DNA of 48,148 nucleotides. Source: Bacteroidaceae bacterium. Lineage in GTDB: Bacteria; Bacteroidota; Bacteroidia; Bacteroidales; Bacteroidaceae. The stretch spans positions 1 through 48,148 of the forward strand of contig JAFZDY010000004.1 in assembly GCA_017560945.1 (NCBI GenBank), written 5' to 3'. Both the position numbers and the translations under genes were made by a program. Below the pieces are notes generated by a model. That model saw only the letters and a program-made list of their open reading frames with translations, ran no database searches and was not told the origin of the DNA. Positions within the stretch are counted from its first letter, which is position 1. Every line of letters begins with the position of its first letter. Below are positions 15,297-24,981 of this stretch, one piece after another.

Positions 15297-16511
15297 ATGT
15301 ACGATATAAACAAGGTAAGAGCAGACTTCCCCATACTTGAACGAGAGGTGTATAAAAAGCCATTGGTATACCTTGATAATGGGGCTACCACACAGAAACC
15401 TCGTGCGGTGGTGGATGCGATGGTGGAGGAGTATTATAGTGTGAATGCCAATGTGCACAGAGGGGTACACTTCCTGAGCCAACAGGCGACGGAGTTGCAC
15501 GAAGCAAGTCGCGAGACGGTGCGTCGCTTCATCAATGCACGCTCGACTAACGAAATCATCTTTACCCGAGGAACTACGGAGAGCATCAACCTGCTTGCCT
15601 TCTCATTCGGAGAAGCATTCTTGGGCGAGGGGGATGAAGTCATCATCTCTACCATGGAGCACCATAGCAACATTGTGCCTTGGCAACTGTTGGCAGCCCG
15701 CAAGGGTATAGGCATCAAGGTCATCCCTATGAACGACCGAGGTGAACTGTTGTTGGATGAATACGAAAAGCTCTTTACCGAACGTACAAAGTTGGTGAGC
15801 GTGACTCACGTGAGCAACGTGCTGGGTACGGTGAATCCTGTGAAGCAGATGATAGAGAAGGCTCATGAGCATGGTGTGCCTGTGCTTGTGGACGGTGCAC
15901 AGGGTGTGCCCCATGCGGCCGTGGATGTGCAGGCATTGGATGCAGACTTCTATGCCTTCAGTGGGCACAAAGTATATGGCCCCACTGGTATCGGTGTACT
16001 CTATGGAAAGGAATATTGGCTCGACCGCTTGCCTCCCTACCAGGGTGGAGGTGAGATGATTCAGACCGTTACCTTTGAGAAGACAACTTTCAATGAACTC
16101 CCATTCAAGTTCGAGGCTGGTACGCCCGACTATATAGCTACTACTGCCTTGGCTCGAGCCCTGGATTATGTAACTGCGCTTGGGATGGAAAACATTGCTG
16201 CACATGAGCACGACTTGACACAATATGCCATGCAACGCTTGAAGGAGATTCCCAATATGCGCCTCATTGGCGAAGCGGCGGAGAAGAGTAGTGTGGTATC
16301 CTTCTTGGTGGGCGACATTCATCCCTTCGATATGGGCACGTTGCTTGACCGACTGGGCATTGCCGTGCGTACAGGTCACCATTGTGCACAACCACTGATG
16401 CAACGCCTCGGGATAGAAGGAACTGTGCGAGCCTCTTTTGGATTGTACAATACTCGTGAGGAGGTGGACACCCTTGTGGCAGGTGTGGAGCGTGTAGCAA
16501 GAATGTTTTGA
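15297..16511 (+). CDS. sufS: Cysteine desulfurase SufS
   Basis: PLP enzyme that takes sulphur from cysteine as a persulfide for Fe-S cluster assembly, 404 aa. The PLP lysine is K225 in SGHKVYGPTG. The persulfide cysteine is C363 in RTGHHCAQPLM, on the short loop typical of group II (SufS/CsdA) enzymes. The conserved TEHHS-like patch is STMEHHSNIVPW. No SufE or SufU partner is encoded in the window. It lies downstream of an unknown 168-aa protein and is separated from sufBCD by about 1.4 kb. Confidence 0.97.
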   Translation: MYDINKVRADFPILEREVYKKPLVYLDNGATTQKPRAVVDAMVEEYYSVNANVHRGVHFLSQQATELHEASRETVRRFINARSTNEIIFTRGTTESINLLAFSFGEAFLGEGDEVIISTMEHHSNIVPWQLLAARKGIGIKVIPMNDRGELLLDEYEKLFTERTKLVSVTHVSNVLGTVNPVKQMIEKAHEHGVPVLVDGAQGVPHAAVDVQALDADFYAFSGHKVYGPTGIGVLYGKEYWLDRLPPYQGGGEMIQTVTFEKTTFNELPFKFEAGTPDYIATTALARALDYVTALGMENIAAHEHDLTQYAMQRLKEIPNMRLIGEAAEKSSVVSFLVGDIHPFDMGTLLDRLGIAVRTGHHCAQPLMQRLGIEGTVRASFGLYNTREEVDTLVAGVERVARMF

Positions 16512-16540
16512 TGTACTTCGCTTGTAATTTCTGCTTTTCT

Positions 16541-16572
16541 TTGTCATTTTGAATAAAAGATACTATCTTTGC
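16541..16572 (+). promoter_or_regulatory. Promoter of proBA
   Basis: TTTG (16541-16544), 20-bp spacer, TATCTTTG (16565-16572). The -7 box overlaps the first ATG of the open frame at 16569. The start site near 16579 therefore forces use of the ATG at 16593 for proB. Confidence 0.85.
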
Positions 16573-16592
16573 GCGACATAAAGTGTAGAAAT

Positions 16593-17675
16593 ATGGTAAA
16601 TCGCTTTACAAGAATAGCAGTCAAGATAGGAAGCAACGTGCTTACTCGTAAGGATGGCACGTTGGATGTTACTCGTATGTCGGCACTTGTTGACCAAGTG
16701 GCAGAACTACGACGTGAAGGCATTGAGGTGATACTCATCTCTTCAGGAGCAGTAGCATCGGGGCGTAGCGAGTTGCACATCGATAAAAAGATGGATAGTG
16801 TAGAGCAACGCCAACTCTATTCGGCCGTAGGACAGGCAAAACTTATCAACAGATACTATGAACTTTTCCGCGAACATCATATCCCTGTAGGTCAGGTGTT
16901 GACCATGAAGGAGAGTTTCGGTACGCGCCGCCATTACCTGAATCAGCGTGGGTGCATGACGGTGATGTTGGAAAACGGAGTAATCCCCATCGTAAATGAG
17001 AATGACACCATTTCGGTAACTGAACTGATGTTTACTGACAATGACGAACTCAGTGGCCTCATTGCGTCCATGATGGATGCACAGGCATTGGTCATCCTCA
17101 GCAATATCGATGGGATCTTTACTGGTTCGCCCAATGACCCGACAAGTCACATTATCCCCGTGGTAGAGTTAGGTAAAGACCTGACCGAGTACATACAGAC
17201 AGAGAAATCAGGTTTTGGTCGTGGTGGTATGATTACCAAGACGAACATTGCCCGTAAGGTGGCTGACGAAGGTATCACCGTGTTTATTGCGAATGGAAAA
17301 CGCGACAATATATTGGTGGAACTGATGCATGATCCTGAAGGAACGGTGTGTACTCGTTTCGAGCCTAACCGTGAGGCGATGGGTAGTGTGAAGAAATGGA
17401 TAGCACACTCTGAGGGATTTGCAAAAGGTGAAATACACTTGAACGAACGTGCCGTGGAGGTGCTCACAGGTGAACAGGCCGTCAGCCTTCTGCCCGTGGG
17501 TGTTGTTCGTATCGAAGGTGAGTTTGAAAAGGACGATATCGTCAGCCTTATGAATGCTCAAGGTGTGCGCATAGGGGTAGGGCGTGTGGCCTACGATGCG
17601 GCTGAAGCCCGTAGTGTAATGGGTAAGCATGGCCAGCGTCCATTGATTCATTACGATTACCTTTATTTAGAATAA
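16593..17675 (+). CDS. proB: Glutamate 5-kinase
   Basis: First step of proline synthesis: ATP-dependent phosphorylation of glutamate. 360 aa with the start at 16593; the frame is open from 16569, but that ATG lies inside the -7 promoter box. The amino-acid kinase domain carries VKIGSNVL (10-17), SSGAVASG (50-57) and IVNENDTIS. The PUA domain fills about 275-360, as in full-length bacterial enzymes. proA follows 2 bp after the stop. Feedback by proline is usual in the family but cannot be read from the sequence. Confidence 0.96.
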   Translation: MVNRFTRIAVKIGSNVLTRKDGTLDVTRMSALVDQVAELRREGIEVILISSGAVASGRSELHIDKKMDSVEQRQLYSAVGQAKLINRYYELFREHHIPVGQVLTMKESFGTRRHYLNQRGCMTVMLENGVIPIVNENDTISVTELMFTDNDELSGLIASMMDAQALVILSNIDGIFTGSPNDPTSHIIPVVELGKDLTEYIQTEKSGFGRGGMITKTNIARKVADEGITVFIANGKRDNILVELMHDPEGTVCTRFEPNREAMGSVKKWIAHSEGFAKGEIHLNERAVEVLTGEQAVSLLPVGVVRIEGEFEKDDIVSLMNAQGVRIGVGRVAYDAAEARSVMGKHGQRPLIHYDYLYLE

Positions 17676-17677
17676 CC

Positions 17678-18925
17678 ATGGAATTGAAAAATACATTTGA
17701 ACAAGTGCAGGAGGCCAGCCGTGAGTTGGTGATGTTGGAGAATGACCGCATCAATGAAATCCTGTTGGCCGTGGCTGATGAGGCCGTGGCACAAACTGAT
17801 TATATATTGGCGGAGAATGCCAAGGATCTTGCTCGTATGGACGAGGCTGACCCTAAGTATGACCGTTTGAAACTGACTGCTTCACGCATTCATGACATTG
17901 CGAGTGATATGCGCAAGGTGGCCGAGTTGCCCTCGCCTCTTGGCCGAGTGTTGAAGCATCATGTATTGCCCAATGGACTTGAGCTGACTCGTGTGAGTGT
18001 CCCCTTTGGTGTGATAGGCATCATCTATGAGGCTCGTCCTAACGTAAGTTTTGACGTATTCTCCCTTTGCCTCAAGAGTGGCAATGCCTGTGTGTTGAAG
18101 GGGGGGAGTGATGCAGACTGCTCCAACCGCGCTATCGTGGGAGTTATCCATGCGGTACTCTCGCGCTTCGGGGTGAATCCTCATGTGGTGGAGTTGCTTC
18201 CTGCCAGTCGTGAGGCTACGGCCGAAATGCTTCATGCGAATGGATATATAGACCTTATCATACCACGTGGAAGCAGTAATCTGATAAACTTTGTGCGTGC
18301 CAATGCCACCATTCCTGTGATTGAAACAGGTGCGGGCATTTGCCATGCCTATTTTGACAAGTCTGCTGACTTGGAGAAAGGAAAGGCCATTGTCAATAAT
18401 GCCAAGACACGTCGGGTGAGTGTATGCAATGCGCTCGATTGCCTGGTTTTGCACGAAGACCGTTTGGCTGACTTGCCGGCATTGTGCGCACCTTTGGCGC
18501 AAAGCAATGTCCTCATCTATGCGGATGAATCTGCTTATGCAGCTTTGCAAGGAGAATATCCAACAGAATTTTTGAAGCCTGCCACTGAGGAAAGCTTTGG
18601 TACAGAGTTCCTCTCTTATACCATGGCTATTAAGACCGTCACTTCTGTAGATGAGGCTCTTGAACATATTCGCAGAAATAGTTCAAAACATAGTGAGTGC
18701 ATCATTACTGAGGATGAAGTGGTGGCCAATCGTTTCCTTCGTCTTGTGGATGCGGCTTGTGTCTATGCCAATGCTCCTACCTCATTCACAGATGGAGCAC
18801 AGTTTGGCCTTGGTGCAGAGATTGGCATCAGTACGCAGAAACTCCATGCTCGTGGTCCTATGGCATTGGAGGAGATAACCTCTTATAAGTGGATTATCAA
18901 AGGAAATGGACAAGTGAGAGGGTAG
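17678..18925 (+). CDS. proA: Gamma-glutamyl phosphate reductase
   Basis: Second step of proline synthesis: NADPH-dependent reduction of glutamyl phosphate to the semialdehyde. 415 aa, the normal length. The aldehyde dehydrogenase fold is visible, with the catalytic cysteine C250 in [10 protein letters not shown] and the upstream [12 protein letters not shown] segment (about 214-225). [12 protein letters not shown] is the family signature. It is translationally close to proB (2-bp gap). The sequence after its stop is a C-rich inverted repeat that separates it from argF'. Confidence 0.96.
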   Translation: MELKNTFEQVQEASRELVMLENDRINEILLAVADEAVAQTDYILAENAKDLARMDEADPKYDRLKLTASRIHDIASDMRKVAELPSPLGRVLKHHVLPNGLELTRVSVPFGVIGIIYEARPNVSFDVFSLCLKSGNACVLKGGSDADCSNRAIVGVIHAVLSRFGVNPHVVELLPASREATAEMLHANGYIDLIIPRGSSNLINFVRANATIPVIETGAGICHAYFDKSADLEKGKAIVNNAKTRRVSVCNALDCLVLHEDRLADLPALCAPLAQSNVLIYADESAYAALQGEYPTEFLKPATEESFGTEFLSYTMAIKTVTSVDEALEHIRRNSSKHSECIITEDEVVANRFLRLVDAACVYANAPTSFTDGAQFGLGAEIGISTQKLHARGPMALEEITSYKWIIKGNGQVRG

Positions 18926-19070
18926 AAGACCCTCCCCCAGCCCCTCCCTCTATGGAGGGGAGTCGTGTGATTTGTAAAATTATATAATAATAGGAATAAT
19001 AATATAGTAATAGTAAAGACTATTCATTCCCCTCTATAGAGGGAGGGGTTGGTGTAAGGTCTACTTTTTT
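18922..19070 (+). repeat. C-rich inverted repeat between proA and argF'
   Basis: GTAGAAGACC at 18922-18931 faces GGTCTAC at 19058-19064, and the arms continue as CCCCTCCCTCTAT / ATAGAGGGAGGGG for about 40 bp with mismatches. Each arm also folds on itself (CCCCTCC...GGAGGGG). The centre (18964-19025) is AT-rich. Six T follow the right arm (19065-19070), so the element could act as a large terminator for proBA. It starts at the proA stop codon and ends 6 bp before the argF' ATG. Confidence 0.65.
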
Positions 19071-19075
19071 AGATT

Positions 19076-20032
19076 ATGAAAAACTTTACCTGTGTGCAGG
19101 ATATAGGCGACCTCAATATCGCTCTGCAAGAAGCCTTTGAAATAAAGAAAGACCGTTTTAAGTATGTGGAATTAGGACGTAACAAGACGCTGATGATGAT
19201 TTTCTTCAACAGCAGTTTGCGTACACGTCTCAGTACACAAAAGGCGGCTTTGAATTTGGGAATGAACGTGATAGTGCTCGATATCAATCAAGGTGCTTGG
19301 AAACTCGAAACGGAACGTGGCGTAATCATGGATGGAGACAAGCCTGAGCATCTGTTGGAGGCCATTCCTGTAATGGGTTGTTATTGCGATGTGATAGGTG
19401 TACGTTCTTTCGCACGTTTTGAGAATCGCGATTATGATTACGAAGAGGTTATCCTCAACCAGTTTATTAAATACTCTGGTCGTCCTGTTTTCTCTATGGA
19501 AGCTGCTACTCGCCATCCGTTGCAGAGTTTTGCCGACCTTATCACCATAGAGGAATATAAAAAGACTGCTCGTCCGAAAGTGGTACTCACCTGGGCTCCT
19601 CATCCTCGTCCGCTTCCACAAGCTGTACCTAACTCATTTGCAGAGTGGATGAATGCGGCTGATTACGATTTTGTAATAACTCATCCTGAGGGCTACGAAC
19701 TTGATCCAAAGTTTGTGGGTAATGCTCGTGTAGAATACGACCAAATGAAAGCATTTGAGGGAGCAGACTTTATCTATGCCAAAAACTGGGCAGCATATAC
19801 CGGTGACAATTATGGACAGATACTTTGTAAAGACCGTGAATGGACAGTAAGTGAACGCCAAATGGCAGTTACCAACAATGCCTACTTTATGCATTGTCTT
19901 CCAGTACGAAGAAACATGATTGTGACTGATGAAGTCATTGAAAGTCCCCAATCAATAGTTATTCCAGAGGCTGCTAATCGTGAAATCTCTGCCACTGTTG
20001 TATTGAAGCGATTGATTGAATCCATTCAGTAA
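19076..20032 (+). CDS. argF': N-succinylornithine carbamoyltransferase (ArgF')
   Basis: Transcarbamylase that uses carbamoyl phosphate and an N-acylated ornithine in arginine biosynthesis. 318 aa, as in the Bacteroides fragilis enzyme. The carbamoyl-phosphate loop SSLRTR is at 46-51, EAATRHPLQS at about 142-151 and FMHCLPVRRN near the C-terminus. Pro90 (DGDKPEH) is the residue that distinguishes succinylornithine enzymes from the acetylornithine enzyme of Xanthomonas, which has Glu there. The preferred substrate is thus predicted to be N-succinylornithine. It follows proBA in the same direction across a hairpin-forming repeat. No other arg genes are in the window. Confidence 0.92.
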   Translation: MKNFTCVQDIGDLNIALQEAFEIKKDRFKYVELGRNKTLMMIFFNSSLRTRLSTQKAALNLGMNVIVLDINQGAWKLETERGVIMDGDKPEHLLEAIPVMGCYCDVIGVRSFARFENRDYDYEEVILNQFIKYSGRPVFSMEAATRHPLQSFADLITIEEYKKTARPKVVLTWAPHPRPLPQAVPNSFAEWMNAADYDFVITHPEGYELDPKFVGNARVEYDQMKAFEGADFIYAKNWAAYTGDNYGQILCKDREWTVSERQMAVTNNAYFMHCLPVRRNMIVTDEVIESPQSIVIPEAANREISATVVLKRLIESIQ

Positions 20033-20098
20033 ATAGCCATAGGTTAGGAAGTAACACACCCTTTCTTGTCGAGTGTTATCAAATTTGATATTTGTCGT

Positions 20099-21937
20099 AT
20101 GAAAACACAACGAGTAATAGCCCTGTGTCTGTGCATATTTAGCATTATTCAGGTAAGGGCACAAATTCGTGAAACCATTTTGGACCTTATTCAAGGCAAT
20201 GCTGATTCTGCCATTGTATTCGATAGTTCACATGTTGAGGCGGAGACAATCAATCAAGACTCATTGCTTGTCATTCAGTTACAACAGTTGCTCGAAGATT
20301 CAAAGCTAAGTGAGGCAAACTTACGAATGGAGTATGAGCAATATAAACTTAATGTGCTGGCGAGTGACTCTATAAAGAGACACAAACAACGACAACGTAT
20401 TGACTCTCTCCGTCATACGACGCAAGGTTCGCCCGTGGTGGTGGATGGTGATACACTCTTTTATCTTTATACCAAGAAGGGTGGGCAATCTGCATTGCAA
20501 CGTGCTCAGGAAACGGGAGAACTGATTGAACTTGTGGGAAAGAAAATCAATCTTGACCCCAATCGTGTATATATCGAACATACTGATATCTTCTCGGATA
20601 TTATGTATGATACTGAGGTGCTTGTCTCTTTTACTGATGCCGATGCTATGTGGGAGGGCATTAGCCGTGACTCTCTCGCTGCTAACCGTAAGCAGATAGT
20701 AGTAAATCAGTTTCATCAGATGAAGAGTCAATATGGTATATGGCGTATGGTGGAGCGTGTGGTTTATTGTTTACTGGTCCTTATAGTGCAATATCTTTTG
20801 TATAGACTCACTTGTTGGGGCTTTGCAAGAATTGAGAAGAAAATATTGGGGCTCAAAGACACAACTCTCAAGCCTATTAGTATTCAATCCTACGAGATTC
20901 TCAATACAGAGAAGCAAGTAGGCCTTTTATTGTTTGCAAACAAGATTGTCAAGTTTATTGTGGTTCTGCTGCAATTGCTGATTTCTCTTCCTATTATCTT
21001 CAGTATTTTCCCAGGTACTAAGGGTATTGCTTTGCAACTGCTTGACTATTTCCTTATACCCATAAAGAAAATAGTCTATGGGGTAATAGGTTACATACCT
21101 AATCTCATTAGTATATTCGTTATTTGGTATGCGGTTAAGTCACTTGTCCGTTTGGCACGTTATGTCGCACTTGAAATTGAGAGTGGGAATCTCAAGTTTA
21201 ATAATTTCTTCCCAGAATGGGCTATGCCGACTTTCAATATTGTGCGCATTCTGCTTTATACCTTTATGATTGCAATGATCTATAACTATCTTCCTGGTGC
21301 TGACTCTGGAGTCTTCCAAGGAATCTCAGTGTTTGTAGGTCTTATTATATCTTTAGGTTCAAGTACCCTTATTGCAAATCTGATGGCAGGATTGGTCATT
21401 ACTTATATGCGTCCTTTCCGTGTGGGTGATCGTATTAAGCTTAATGATACAACGGGTGATATCATCGAGAAGACTCCCCTTGTAACTCGTGTCAAGACCC
21501 CAAAGAATGAGATTGTAACCGTTCCCAATTCTTTTGTGATGTCGTCGCTTACAACTAACTATAGTTCTTCGGCTCAGGAGTACGGACTCATTATTCATAG
21601 CGATGTCTCCATTGGTTATGATACTCCTTGGCAACAGATACATGAACTATTGATACAAGCCGCTCTTACTACACCCTATATTGAGGCAGAACCACGTCCT
21701 TTCGTCTTGCAGACAAAATTAGACGATTGGTACGTTGTATATCAAATCAACGCATATACTCGTCATCCTGAGCATATGGCTGCCATTTTCTCTCACCTCC
21801 ATCAACATATCCAAGATGTGTTCTTTGAGGCAGGTGTTGAAATTATGTCTCCTCATTACATGGGGATACGTAATTCTGATCAGGTATTTATGCCTAATGA
21901 ATATCTGCACAAAGATGGACAAAAGAGCGATTCATAA
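20099..21937 (+). CDS. MscS-family mechanosensitive ion channel
   Basis: Large MscS-like channel that relieves turgor on osmotic downshift. The start at 20099 gives a clean signal peptide (MKTQRVIALCLCIFSIIQVRAQ) and a 612-aa protein; an in-frame start at 20066 would bury it. Residues 25-210 form a soluble, partly coiled periplasmic region. Several membrane helices follow (about 215-240, 275-310, 325-350 and 375-410). The MscS pore and beta domain comes next, with SLGSSTLIANLMAGLVITYMRPFRVGD and VTVPNSFVMSS. The C-terminal alpha/beta part ends near residue 595. It lies 66 bp after argF' and is followed by a strong hairpin terminator. Confidence 0.92.
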   Translation: MKTQRVIALCLCIFSIIQVRAQIRETILDLIQGNADSAIVFDSSHVEAETINQDSLLVIQLQQLLEDSKLSEANLRMEYEQYKLNVLASDSIKRHKQRQRIDSLRHTTQGSPVVVDGDTLFYLYTKKGGQSALQRAQETGELIELVGKKINLDPNRVYIEHTDIFSDIMYDTEVLVSFTDADAMWEGISRDSLAANRKQIVVNQFHQMKSQYGIWRMVERVVYCLLVLIVQYLLYRLTCWGFARIEKKILGLKDTTLKPISIQSYEILNTEKQVGLLLFANKIVKFIVVLLQLLISLPIIFSIFPGTKGIALQLLDYFLIPIKKIVYGVIGYIPNLISIFVIWYAVKSLVRLARYVALEIESGNLKFNNFFPEWAMPTFNIVRILLYTFMIAMIYNYLPGADSGVFQGISVFVGLIISLGSSTLIANLMAGLVITYMRPFRVGDRIKLNDTTGDIIEKTPLVTRVKTPKNEIVTVPNSFVMSSLTTNYSSSAQEYGLIIHSDVSIGYDTPWQQIHELLIQAALTTPYIEAEPRPFVLQTKLDDWYVVYQINAYTRHPEHMAAIFSHLHQHIQDVFFEAGVEIMSPHYMGIRNSDQVFMPNEYLHKDGQKSDS

Positions 21938-21972
21938 ACTTAAATATCATTTGTTTGAATTTCCATAAATAA

Positions 21973-22023
21973 AGAATGGGTAGATGCATATAATAAAATG
22001 CTTCTACCCATTCTCTTTTTGGG
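21973..22023 (+). terminator. Intrinsic terminator between the MscS gene and the fimbrillin-like gene
   Basis: Arms 21973-21989 and 21998-22014 pair over 17 bp with one mismatch around an 8-nt loop, followed by CTTTTT. The minus-strand side is also U-rich, so it may stop transcription from both convergent genes. Confidence 0.88.
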
Positions 22024-22056
22024 GTTTATAAAGTAATGTGGTGAATACTTTTTAGC

Positions 22057-24198
22057 TTATTCATCAGTATGTTCAGTGTTTGTGATGAGATTGTTGGCCT
22101 CCGTGCTATTACCTACCCATGTGGAAGGATAACCCGTGTTACTGCAACAATCGTAAGTATAGGCAAGTTCATCGGTTTTTGTACTATTAAATCCTGTAAT
22201 ACCACCACTGAAGCAATACTCTGCATTGTTTGCACTTGCTGTACCTTTATTAGTACTCATGTGTACAGAAGCAGCATTGATGTTATATCCTACGATGCCA
22301 CCTGCTGCAGATGCACTATCATCTTCTGCCGAACCAGTAACTGTGATGTTTCCACTATTTTCTCCTGATAGAAGTATACCCGCATCATTTATTCCAATTA
22401 ATCCGCCAGCATAGGCCTTTGCTCCAGATGTGAGTGTGATATTTACTAATCCTTTATTATATACCTCTTTTACAGTAGATTTTGTCGCATTTCTGCCTAC
22501 AATTCCTCCTGCTGCTGCTTCGTTGTTGGATTTTTCAATGAGAATCTCACCAAAATTGGTACATCCTGTTACAGAAACTGACTCGCCTGATGCAATGGCT
22601 ACGATGCCACCCATACGTACGTTTCCATTACTTCCTGTTAGTTTTCTCATATTCTCACAATTGGAAATGGTGGCTCCGTTTGATGCGCTTCCTGCGATAC
22701 CACCGATGTGAAGATAGGCATTTGCGTTCGTATTGATGTTTTCTGCAGAGATGGTTCCGTAATTTTGACATGTGTGTATTGCTCCAGTGTTGTCTCCTAC
22801 TATACCTCCAATATATCCAATTGTTTGATTATTAGTTTTATATTTAATATCTGCGTTCATATTGACATTGCTGCGGCATTGCATAATTGTTCCTTTGTTG
22901 ATGCCACATATAGAGCCTAAATAATAGTAAATAGATGATTTGGTATACTCTATATCAAAAATTCCATCTACTTGTACTTGTTGGATTACTCCTTCTGAGA
23001 TTGCAAATAAACCTGCGGTATTTACATTTCCAGTGATAACAGGATTGAGGTTTTTAATCTGGTAATTATTTCCGATGAATGTTCCTTTGAATGATTTTGT
23101 GTCACTAATACCGATAGGTGTCCAAGGTTTATTATTCATATCCAATTCGGCAGACAAATAAATGGTTTTTCCTTCCATACTATTTCCTTCGTTGACCAAT
23201 TGTGCTAATCCTGCCAGATCAGCTGGACGATACAATGTATAGGTAGTGGTTTCATCTGTATACCAGTTGGTGTTGACAGATGTTCCATCCCACATTTGAG
23301 ATGAAGTAACATCTTCTATATCACCTACAACACCATCTGCCCATTTACTGATGGTTGCACTAAGAGTAGCTTCCATCGTATGGTTGGTAAGTAAGACTTC
23401 ATAAGTATATTGGTGGCCTGAAATCCAATGGTTGTTATCCTTTATTGTGAAGAAAAATGTTTTACCCGAAGTTAATGAAATAGTGAAAAATACATTGTTA
23501 CATTCTTGTGGTATCACAATTCCCTCAGCACAGATACCATTCTCTGACGTTCTCGTGGGGATCGTAATATTTTGTTTTTGAGTATTAGGTGTAATGCTAC
23601 CATCAATCAATGAAAAGGTTGCTTTCGTCACGACGTCGTGCATGGTAACTGTTAGTCCCTCTAATTCCTCTGCATTTATTCCGTAACCAGCTTTGATGTC
23701 AAACACAATTTTACTTAATTGATGAGTAAAATTCAAGTTTTGAACAGAACTTGTTGCTGACACATTTTCCAAATTGTTACTATACAGAAAATCTATGGCG
23801 GCAGGGTCATTCTGATGGGTTACATTCAAGTCTATGGAGTATCCATCAGTGTATCCAAAGGGATAATAGGCAATGAAATTGACATTTTCAGTCAAAGGAT
23901 AGTACATTTTGTCCAATTTCGTAGCAGGTGATAATTCGCCTGTGGTTGTTGTAATGTATTTGCTATTAGCCGCTTTGTCGTAAACAGAAGCATCTGACAA
24001 TTGAGTTCCATATTCATACATAAAGATGCCGATTTCATCGTTGGCCTCCCATTGGTCGTTTGATACTCGTGTGAGAATTTGACTTGAAAGTCTGACTTCT
24101 ACTTCACTATACATCTCCGATTCCATATCAGTGTTGTTACACGATACGAACAATGACATTCCTAGCAGGAATGATAAAGAGTTTGTTATTTCTTTCAT
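22057..24198 (-). CDS. Fimbrillin-like (Mfa1-type) lipoprotein with GLUG-like repeats
   Basis: 713-aa exported lipoprotein, with a signal peptide and lipobox LFVSC (Cys20). Residues about 30-300 resemble the Bacteroidales fimbrillin family (QWEANDEIGIFMY; YPLTENVNFIAYYP; LNFTHQLSKIVFDI), the fold of Mfa1/FimA-type pilins and their surface relatives. From about 330 the protein becomes a series of GLUG-like repeats: NYQIKNLNPVI, then repeated GGIVG/GGIAG/GGLIG turns spaced by NxGxI strands. That arrangement suggests a long beta-solenoid stalk or adhesin. It lies 39 bp downstream of the SDR gene and has no clear promoter of its own. Surface attachment is inferred from families. Confidence 0.85.
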   Translation of the reverse strand: MKEITNSLSFLLGMSLFVSCNNTDMESEMYSEVEVRLSSQILTRVSNDQWEANDEIGIFMYEYGTQLSDASVYDKAANSKYITTTTGELSPATKLDKMYYPLTENVNFIAYYPFGYTDGYSIDLNVTHQNDPAAIDFLYSNNLENVSATSSVQNLNFTHQLSKIVFDIKAGYGINAEELEGLTVTMHDVVTKATFSLIDGSITPNTQKQNITIPTRTSENGICAEGIVIPQECNNVFFTISLTSGKTFFFTIKDNNHWISGHQYTYEVLLTNHTMEATLSATISKWADGVVGDIEDVTSSQMWDGTSVNTNWYTDETTTYTLYRPADLAGLAQLVNEGNSMEGKTIYLSAELDMNNKPWTPIGISDTKSFKGTFIGNNYQIKNLNPVITGNVNTAGLFAISEGVIQQVQVDGIFDIEYTKSSIYYYLGSICGINKGTIMQCRSNVNMNADIKYKTNNQTIGYIGGIVGDNTGAIHTCQNYGTISAENINTNANAYLHIGGIAGSASNGATISNCENMRKLTGSNGNVRMGGIVAIASGESVSVTGCTNFGEILIEKSNNEAAAGGIVGRNATKSTVKEVYNKGLVNITLTSGAKAYAGGLIGINDAGILLSGENSGNITVTGSAEDDSASAAGGIVGYNINAASVHMSTNKGTASANNAEYCFSGGITGFNSTKTDELAYTYDCCSNTGYPSTWVGNSTEANNLITNTEHTDE

Positions 24199-24237
24199 AA
24201 TTAATAAGTATTTAGAATTATCTACCAGGACGAATCT

Positions 24238-24981
24238 CTATCTCTTTGTTATTTTTAGCCTTTCCCAAATGAAACGTGGAATGAGTCTCCAAACAGAGAC
24301 AAGAATACGATAACGCCAATCTATTATACGGATTCGATGGTGATGTTTAATGGCTTTCACGATATCTTGTGCAACAGGTTTTGCCTCCATTAACATGGGA
24401 TAATGTGCATCTTTCAAGAAATCTGTGGCTACAAAACCAGGACGAATGTCCGTAAGGTAGATTGGTAGATGTTGCATATTTGCCAATTGGGCAAGTGCTT
24501 GTATATAGGTACTTTGAAAACGCTTTGTCGCGGAATAGGCAGGGGCGACTCCTATACCTTTTGTACCCGCTATGGAACTTATAACAGCTATATGTCCAGG
24601 ATTGTCCTTTGTCGCGTGAAGTTTAAAGTAATTGAAGGCGAAGGTTACCATGCGGACAAATCCTTCACCATTGGTGTGAGCGGTACGTATCTCAATATCA
24701 GGGTCAAGTACCATATTTTGAGAACCAACACCGCTGCAATGGAAGTAAAGATCCATTCCTCCTAATTCTTCTATGAGTACTTGCAATTGTGTCGGAGCAT
24801 TTGCATCAGTTACATCCAACACTGCATACTTAACTTGCTCTGCCGAAAATTCGGATTGTAAGGATTGTAACAATTCTTCTCTACGGCCGGCAATACCTAT
24901 TTGCCAACCCTCGTGAGCCAACTGGATAGCTACTTCACGTCCGATGCCAGAGGTGGCACCAACAATAATTGCTTTTTTCAT
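24238..24981 (-). CDS. SDR family NAD(P)-dependent oxidoreductase
   Basis: 247-aa short-chain dehydrogenase. The cofactor motif GATSGIG is at 8-14. The catalytic Ser136 lies in ISSIAG, and Tyr149-x3-Lys153 in [15 protein letters not shown] follows at about 180. The usual NNAG motif is replaced by HCSGVG (81-86). A basic, tryptophan-rich C-terminal tail (about 215-247) could associate with membrane. The substrate cannot be told. Its ATG overlaps the nadD stop by 4 bp (ATGA), so the two are translationally coupled. Confidence 0.92.
   Translation of the reverse strand: MKKAIIVGATSGIGREVAIQLAHEGWQIGIAGRREELLQSLQSEFSAEQVKYAVLDVTDANAPTQLQVLIEELGGMDLYFHCSGVGSQNMVLDPDIEIRTAHTNGEGFVRMVTFAFNYFKLHATKDNPGHIAVISSIAGTKGIGVAPAYSATKRFQSTYIQALAQLANMQHLPIYLTDIRPGFVATDFLKDAHYPMLMEAKPVAQDIVKAIKHHHRIRIIDWRYRILVSVWRLIPRFIWERLKITKR

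Noticed and set aside
15603-16547. 314-codon antisense ORF over sufS
   Set aside because: It is a shadow of a well-conserved PLP enzyme.
20087-20094. GATATTTG as the MscS gene promoter
   Set aside because: It mismatches the consensus first base and lies so close that the transcript would begin at the ATG.
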